From JBBRHQ01 sp963720735 (GTDB lineage: Bacteria; Actinomycetota; Thermoleophilia; Solirubrobacterales; 70-9), in NCBI GenBank assembly GCA_963720735.1, contig CAVRGL010000008.1, positions 248,001-312,000 on the forward strand: a stretch of DNA of 64,000 nucleotides. Direction: 5' to 3'. The notes beneath the pieces were generated by a model. The model did not search any database. It was not told where the DNA came from and worked only from the letters and a program-made list of their open reading frames with translations. Positions 60,465 to 64,000 of this stretch are shown here, in pieces. Position 1 is the stretch's first letter; the number at the start of each line of letters is the position of its first letter. Both the position numbers and the translations under genes were made by a program.

Positions 60465-63400
60465 TCAAGCCGCCATCACCCCGGGCCCGAGCAGCCCGTC
60501 GAGCTCCGCCCGCAGCCCGCTCGAAGGCTGGACCCGATAGCCGTCGCCGAAGCGCAGCCGCCGCAGGCCCTCCCGGGTTTCCATCTCGAGCAGCACCTCG
60601 GTGTCGCCCTGGAAGTGCTCGAAGACCGACTTCAGCTCTTCGACCAGGGTTGGGCGGAAGTCGACCGCATTGATCCTCAGGGTCAGCGGCCCGGCGCTCG
60701 GCCGGGAGGCCGCCGCTCCGGCGGCGCGCTCGATCTCGGCCTGATCGGGCTCGAAGCGCTCGGCCTCGGAGACCACGAGCTTTGTCTCGCCGCGCTCCTT
60801 GTGGTCGACCCGGCCGCGGACGATGACCACCGCGTCCGGGGCGATCACGCTGGCGCTGGCGGCCTCGTCGGCCTTGAAGACGAGCATCTCGATCTGACCC
60901 TCGACGTCGTCGAGGGTCGCGAACATCATCTGCGAGCCGCTCTTGGTGCGGATCTTCTTGGACTCGGTGATGATCCCGCCGACCGTGACGAAGGAGCCGT
61001 CCTGCCTGCCCGCGAGCTCCGAGATGCGGCAATCGACCCGCGCCCGGAGCGCCTCGCGGACCTCCGAGAGCGGGTGCGAGGAGAGATAGGTCCCCAGCGT
61101 CTCCTTCTCCATCGCCAGCAGCTCGCGCCGGTCGAACTCGGCCGCCGGTATCGGTGGCCGCTGGACCGAGGCCCGGGCGGCCCCCCCGGCCTCGCCGGCA
61201 TCTCCGAAGTCGAAGATCGAGCCCTGCCCGAGCTGGGCGTCCTCCTGGGCCTTCTGCCCGGCCGCCTGCGCGGCGGGCAGCGTCTCCAGCATTCCCTTGC
61301 GCGAGCTACCGGTCGAGTCGAGCGCCCCGCACTTGATCAGGCACTCGGTCGCACGCTTGTTTACGGCGCGGGCGTCGACCCGCTCGCAGAAGTCCCAGAT
61401 CGAGGAGAAGCCGCCATCCTCGCGGGCACGGAGGATCGCCTCCACCGCGGAGTGGCCGACGTTCTTGACCGCGTCGAGACCGAAGCGGATCGCCTTCTCG
61501 GAGACGACGAAGCCGTGGTCGGATGAGCTCACGTCGGGGGGCAGCACCTCGATCCCCATCTCCTCGCAGCGGTTGACGAAGAACGGCACCTTGTCCTTGG
61601 TGTTCATCACCGAGGAGATCAGCGCCGCCATGTATTCCGCCGGGAAATTGGCCTTCAGGTAGGCGGTGCGGTAGGCGATCAGCGCGTAGCAGGCCGCGTG
61701 CGACTTGTTGAACGAGTAGTCCGCGGCCGCCTTGTTCAGCGCCCAGAGGTCGGCGGCGAGCCTGCGATCGGTCCCCGAGGCCGCCATCCCCTCCATGAAC
61801 TTCGACTCCATCGTCGCCATCAGCTCACGGTTCTTCTTGCCGATCGCCTTGCGCAGGTCGTCCGCCTCGGCGGGCGTGAAGCCCGCCATCCGCTTGGCGA
61901 TCTCCATCAGCTGCTCCTGATAGAGGACGCAGCCGTAGGTCGGCTCGGTGATCGGCCGCAGGCGATCGTCGGGATAGCGGATCGAGGCGGGGTTGGCCTT
62001 GCCCCGGGCGTAGTCGGGGATGTAGCGCATCGCCCCCGGCCTGTAGAGGGCGACCAGCGCGACGATGTCGTCGAACTCGCTCGGCCGGACCTTCTTCATC
62101 GCCTCCCGCATCCCCTCGGACTCGAGCTGGAAGACGCCTGTCCCCTCGCCGGCGGCGAGCATCTCGAAGGTCGAGGCGTCGTCCATCGGGATCTCCGCGA
62201 TGTCGAGGTCGATCTCCCGTGAGCGGGCGATGATCTCGACCGCGTCCTCGATCACGTCGAGGTTGCGAAGCCCGAGGAAGTCCATCTTCAGCAGGCCGAT
62301 CTCCTCGATCGGCCCCATCGAGTACTGGGTGACGATCTTGTAGGAGCGCTCCTGCTTTCCCGATCCGTTGCCGTTCGGGGTCGCGGAGCTGCGGTCCTCG
62401 GCCAGCTGTAGGGGCACGATCTCCTGCAGCGGGCGGTCGGCGATCACCACCGCCGCAGCGTGGATCGAGTTGTTGCGGATGATCCCCTCCAGCCCCTGGG
62501 CGACGTCGATGATCCGCTTCGCGTCCGGCTCGGCGTCGTACGTCTGGCGCAGGCCCTCGCCCGGCTTCAGGCACTCCTCGAAGCTGGGGCTGCGTCCCAT
62601 GATCGGCTCCGGGATCAGCTTCGCCAGGCGGTCACCGGTCCCGTAGTCGAAGCCGAGCACCCGGGCGGCGTCGCGGGTCGCGGCGCGCGGGGCCATCGTG
62701 CCGAAGGTGATGATCTGGGCCACCGACTCGCGGCCGTACTTCTCGGCGACGTAGCGGATCACCCGCTCGCGACCCCGGACCGAGAAGTCGATGTCGATGT
62801 CGGGCATCGACTTGCGCCCGGGGTTGAGGAACCGCTCGAACAGGAGGTCGTTGGCGAGTGGGTCGATATCGGTGATGCTGAGGCTGTAGGCGATGATCGA
62901 CCCGGCGGCAGAACCGCGTCCGGGGCCGACCGCTATCCCGTTCTCCTTCGCGTAGCGGACGAAGTCCCAGACGATCAGGAAGTAGGAGGAGAACCCCATC
63001 TCCTCGATCACTCCCAGCTCGAACTTCATCCGCTCCCAGGCCTCGGCCGGGGCGGGGTCGCCGTAGCGGCGGCGCAGGCCCTCGCCGGCGATCCGGCGAA
63101 GCATCTCCTCCGGCTCGCTGCCGTCCTCGGTCGGATAGCGCGGCAGCAGCAGCTTGCCCAGCTCGATCTCGACCTGGCAGCGCTCGGCGATCTCCAAGGT
63201 CATAGGCACCGCCTCGGGCCACTCGGAGAAGGACTCGGCCATCTCCTCACCGCTCTTCAGGAAGAACTCGTTGGTGTCGAAGGTGAGCTTCGGCGCCTCC
63301 AGGGTCGACTTCGTCTGCACGCAGAGAAGCGCCGCGTGGTTGTCGTAGTCCTCGCGGCGCAGGTAGTGGACGTCGGCGGTGGCGACCAGCGGCCTGCCGA

Positions 63401-63995
63401 CCTCGGCGGCGTAGCGGACGATGCCCTTGTTCGCCTTCTCCTGGTCGGGGATGCCGTTCTTCTGCACCTCGAGGTAGACCTGGTCCGGGCCGAACGCCTG
63501 AAGGAGGTCGTCCAGGTGCGCCCGGGCGTCCTCGGGGCGCTCCTCGACCAGGCGGCGGCAGAAGCGGGACTGCAGGCAGCCGGTGAGCGCGATCACGCCC
63601 TCGGAGTGGCGGTCGAGCAGCTCCATGTCGAGGTTCGCCTTGCCGCGCGAGAAGCCCTCGAGGAATCCGGCCGAGGTGAGCTCGACCAGGTTGCGGAAGC
63701 CGGCGTCGCTGGCGGCCAGCAGCGTCAGGTGGTTGCGCTCGTAGCGGACCTGCTCGGAGACCGCGCGGCGATCATCGACCAGGTATGCCTCGAGCCCGAT
63801 CACCGGCTTGATCCCGTGCTTCGAGCAGGCCTTGTAGAGATCGATGGCGCCGTTCATCACCCCGTGGTCGGTGAGCCCCAGCGCCGGCATGCCGAGCTCG
63901 GCGGCGCGGGCAGCCATCGCCTCGATCTTGCAGGCGCCGTCGAGCAGCGAGTACTCGCTGTGGGCATGGAGATGGGCGACGGACGGGGTGCTCAC
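60465..63995 (-). CDS. dnaE: DNA polymerase III alpha subunit
   Basis: This 1176-residue replicative polymerase is complete within the window. The PHP domain starts HLHAHSEYSLLDGACKI and keeps likely metal ligands through LTDHGVMNG, KPVIGLEAY, ALTGCLQSR and ATADVHYLRREDYD, so it may still proofread as in mycobacterial DnaE1. The polymerase catalytic aspartates are in SMPDIDIDFS near residue 397 and TFGTMAPRAATRDAAR follows. The OB fold is near residue 1010 (VTVGGIITESKKIRTKSGS). GTG start at 63993-63995. Confidence 0.97.
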   Translation of the reverse strand: MSTPSVAHLHAHSEYSLLDGACKIEAMAARAAELGMPALGLTDHGVMNGAIDLYKACSKHGIKPVIGLEAYLVDDRRAVSEQVRYERNHLTLLAASDAGFRNLVELTSAGFLEGFSRGKANLDMELLDRHSEGVIALTGCLQSRFCRRLVEERPEDARAHLDDLLQAFGPDQVYLEVQKNGIPDQEKANKGIVRYAAEVGRPLVATADVHYLRREDYDNHAALLCVQTKSTLEAPKLTFDTNEFFLKSGEEMAESFSEWPEAVPMTLEIAERCQVEIELGKLLLPRYPTEDGSEPEEMLRRIAGEGLRRRYGDPAPAEAWERMKFELGVIEEMGFSSYFLIVWDFVRYAKENGIAVGPGRGSAAGSIIAYSLSITDIDPLANDLLFERFLNPGRKSMPDIDIDFSVRGRERVIRYVAEKYGRESVAQIITFGTMAPRAATRDAARVLGFDYGTGDRLAKLIPEPIMGRSPSFEECLKPGEGLRQTYDAEPDAKRIIDVAQGLEGIIRNNSIHAAAVVIADRPLQEIVPLQLAEDRSSATPNGNGSGKQERSYKIVTQYSMGPIEEIGLLKMDFLGLRNLDVIEDAVEIIARSREIDLDIAEIPMDDASTFEMLAAGEGTGVFQLESEGMREAMKKVRPSEFDDIVALVALYRPGAMRYIPDYARGKANPASIRYPDDRLRPITEPTYGCVLYQEQLMEIAKRMAGFTPAEADDLRKAIGKKNRELMATMESKFMEGMAASGTDRRLAADLWALNKAAADYSFNKSHAACYALIAYRTAYLKANFPAEYMAALISSVMNTKDKVPFFVNRCEEMGIEVLPPDVSSSDHGFVVSEKAIRFGLDAVKNVGHSAVEAILRAREDGGFSSIWDFCERVDARAVNKRATECLIKCGALDSTGSSRKGMLETLPAAQAAGQKAQEDAQLGQGSIFDFGDAGEAGGAARASVQRPPIPAAEFDRRELLAMEKETLGTYLSSHPLSEVREALRARVDCRISELAGRQDGSFVTVGGIITESKKIRTKSGSQMMFATLDDVEGQIEMLVFKADEAASASVIAPDAVVIVRGRVDHKERGETKLVVSEAERFEPDQAEIERAAGAAASRPSAGPLTLRINAVDFRPTLVEELKSVFEHFQGDTEVLLEMETREGLRRLRFGDGYRVQPSSGLRAELDGLLGPGVMAA

Positions 63996-64000
63996 GGGCA

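Overview
The window is a gene-dense chromosomal segment of a high-GC bacterium. It carries menaquinone synthesis, GatCAB, type II NADH dehydrogenase, many GTG/TTG starts and many small membrane proteins typical of Actinomycetota. A Thermoleophilia/Solirubrobacterales-like organism is my best guess from gene content alone. I saw no rRNA, tRNA, CRISPR array, insertion sequence or phage gene. Most genes sit in short runs with 1-4 base stop/start overlaps, and almost all long antisense frames are GC-skew shadows.

Layout. (1) 1-11.7 kb, mostly minus strand: XRE-cupin regulator, leuC, leuD, a Tam/TMT1-like methyltransferase and leuB (cut by the window edge); SDR; leuA preceded by a leucine-rich leader peptide; an RTX-like secreted protein; a quinone-oxidoreductase-like MDR; serA with a class V aminotransferase. 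(2) 11.8-25.7 kb: DUF4389 and cupin genes, ilvC, an NTF2-like gene, a menaquinone block (menE divergent from menB-menA-menC-menD; isochorismate synthase further on), ilvBN and a UDP-sulfoquinovose synthase. (3) 25.8-33.7 kb, plus strand: two tandem GT39-like membrane proteins, a DUF2304-GT2 fusion, a zinc-ribbon membrane protein, and a DUF1800-DUF1501-cupredoxin operon. (4) 33.7-46.7 kb: ndh, gatBAC, a GMC oxidoreductase, two paralogous four-helix membrane proteins, folD, pcrA, cysE and cysK. (5) 46.8-53.8 kb, accessory: small unknown proteins, DUF6458, and an arsenic cluster. That cluster is arsR-arsM-R2-like di-metal oxidase on minus, divergent from an aquaglyceroporin-arsC pair on plus. (6) 53.4-64 kb: Rrf2 regulator, atypical response regulator, HDOD-LuxR protein, gltX, endonuclease IV, acyl-CoA dehydrogenase, a Cys-rich protein and dnaE.

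How the genes work together. ilvBN, ilvC, leuA, leuCD and leuB cover most of the pyruvate-to-leucine route. leuA appears to be controlled by ribosome position on a Leu-codon run whose RNA can pair with the leuA Shine-Dalgarno. Chorismate flows through MenF, MenD, MenC, MenE, MenB and MenA to demethylmenaquinone, the likely acceptor for NDH-2. In the arsenic cluster, ArsC makes As(III), the MIP channel may release it, ArsM methylates it, and a diiron/Mn-Fe R2-like oxidase is translationally coupled to ArsM.

The strongest candidates for something undescribed are three. The first is the ArsM-coupled R2-like oxidase. The second is the leuA leader with possible SD sequestration. The third is a family of four paralogous ~75-86 aa proteins scattered between 48.5 and 57.5 kb. 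A recurring TANNNT element 6-10 bases before start codons also suggests that many genes here are transcribed as leaderless mRNAs.
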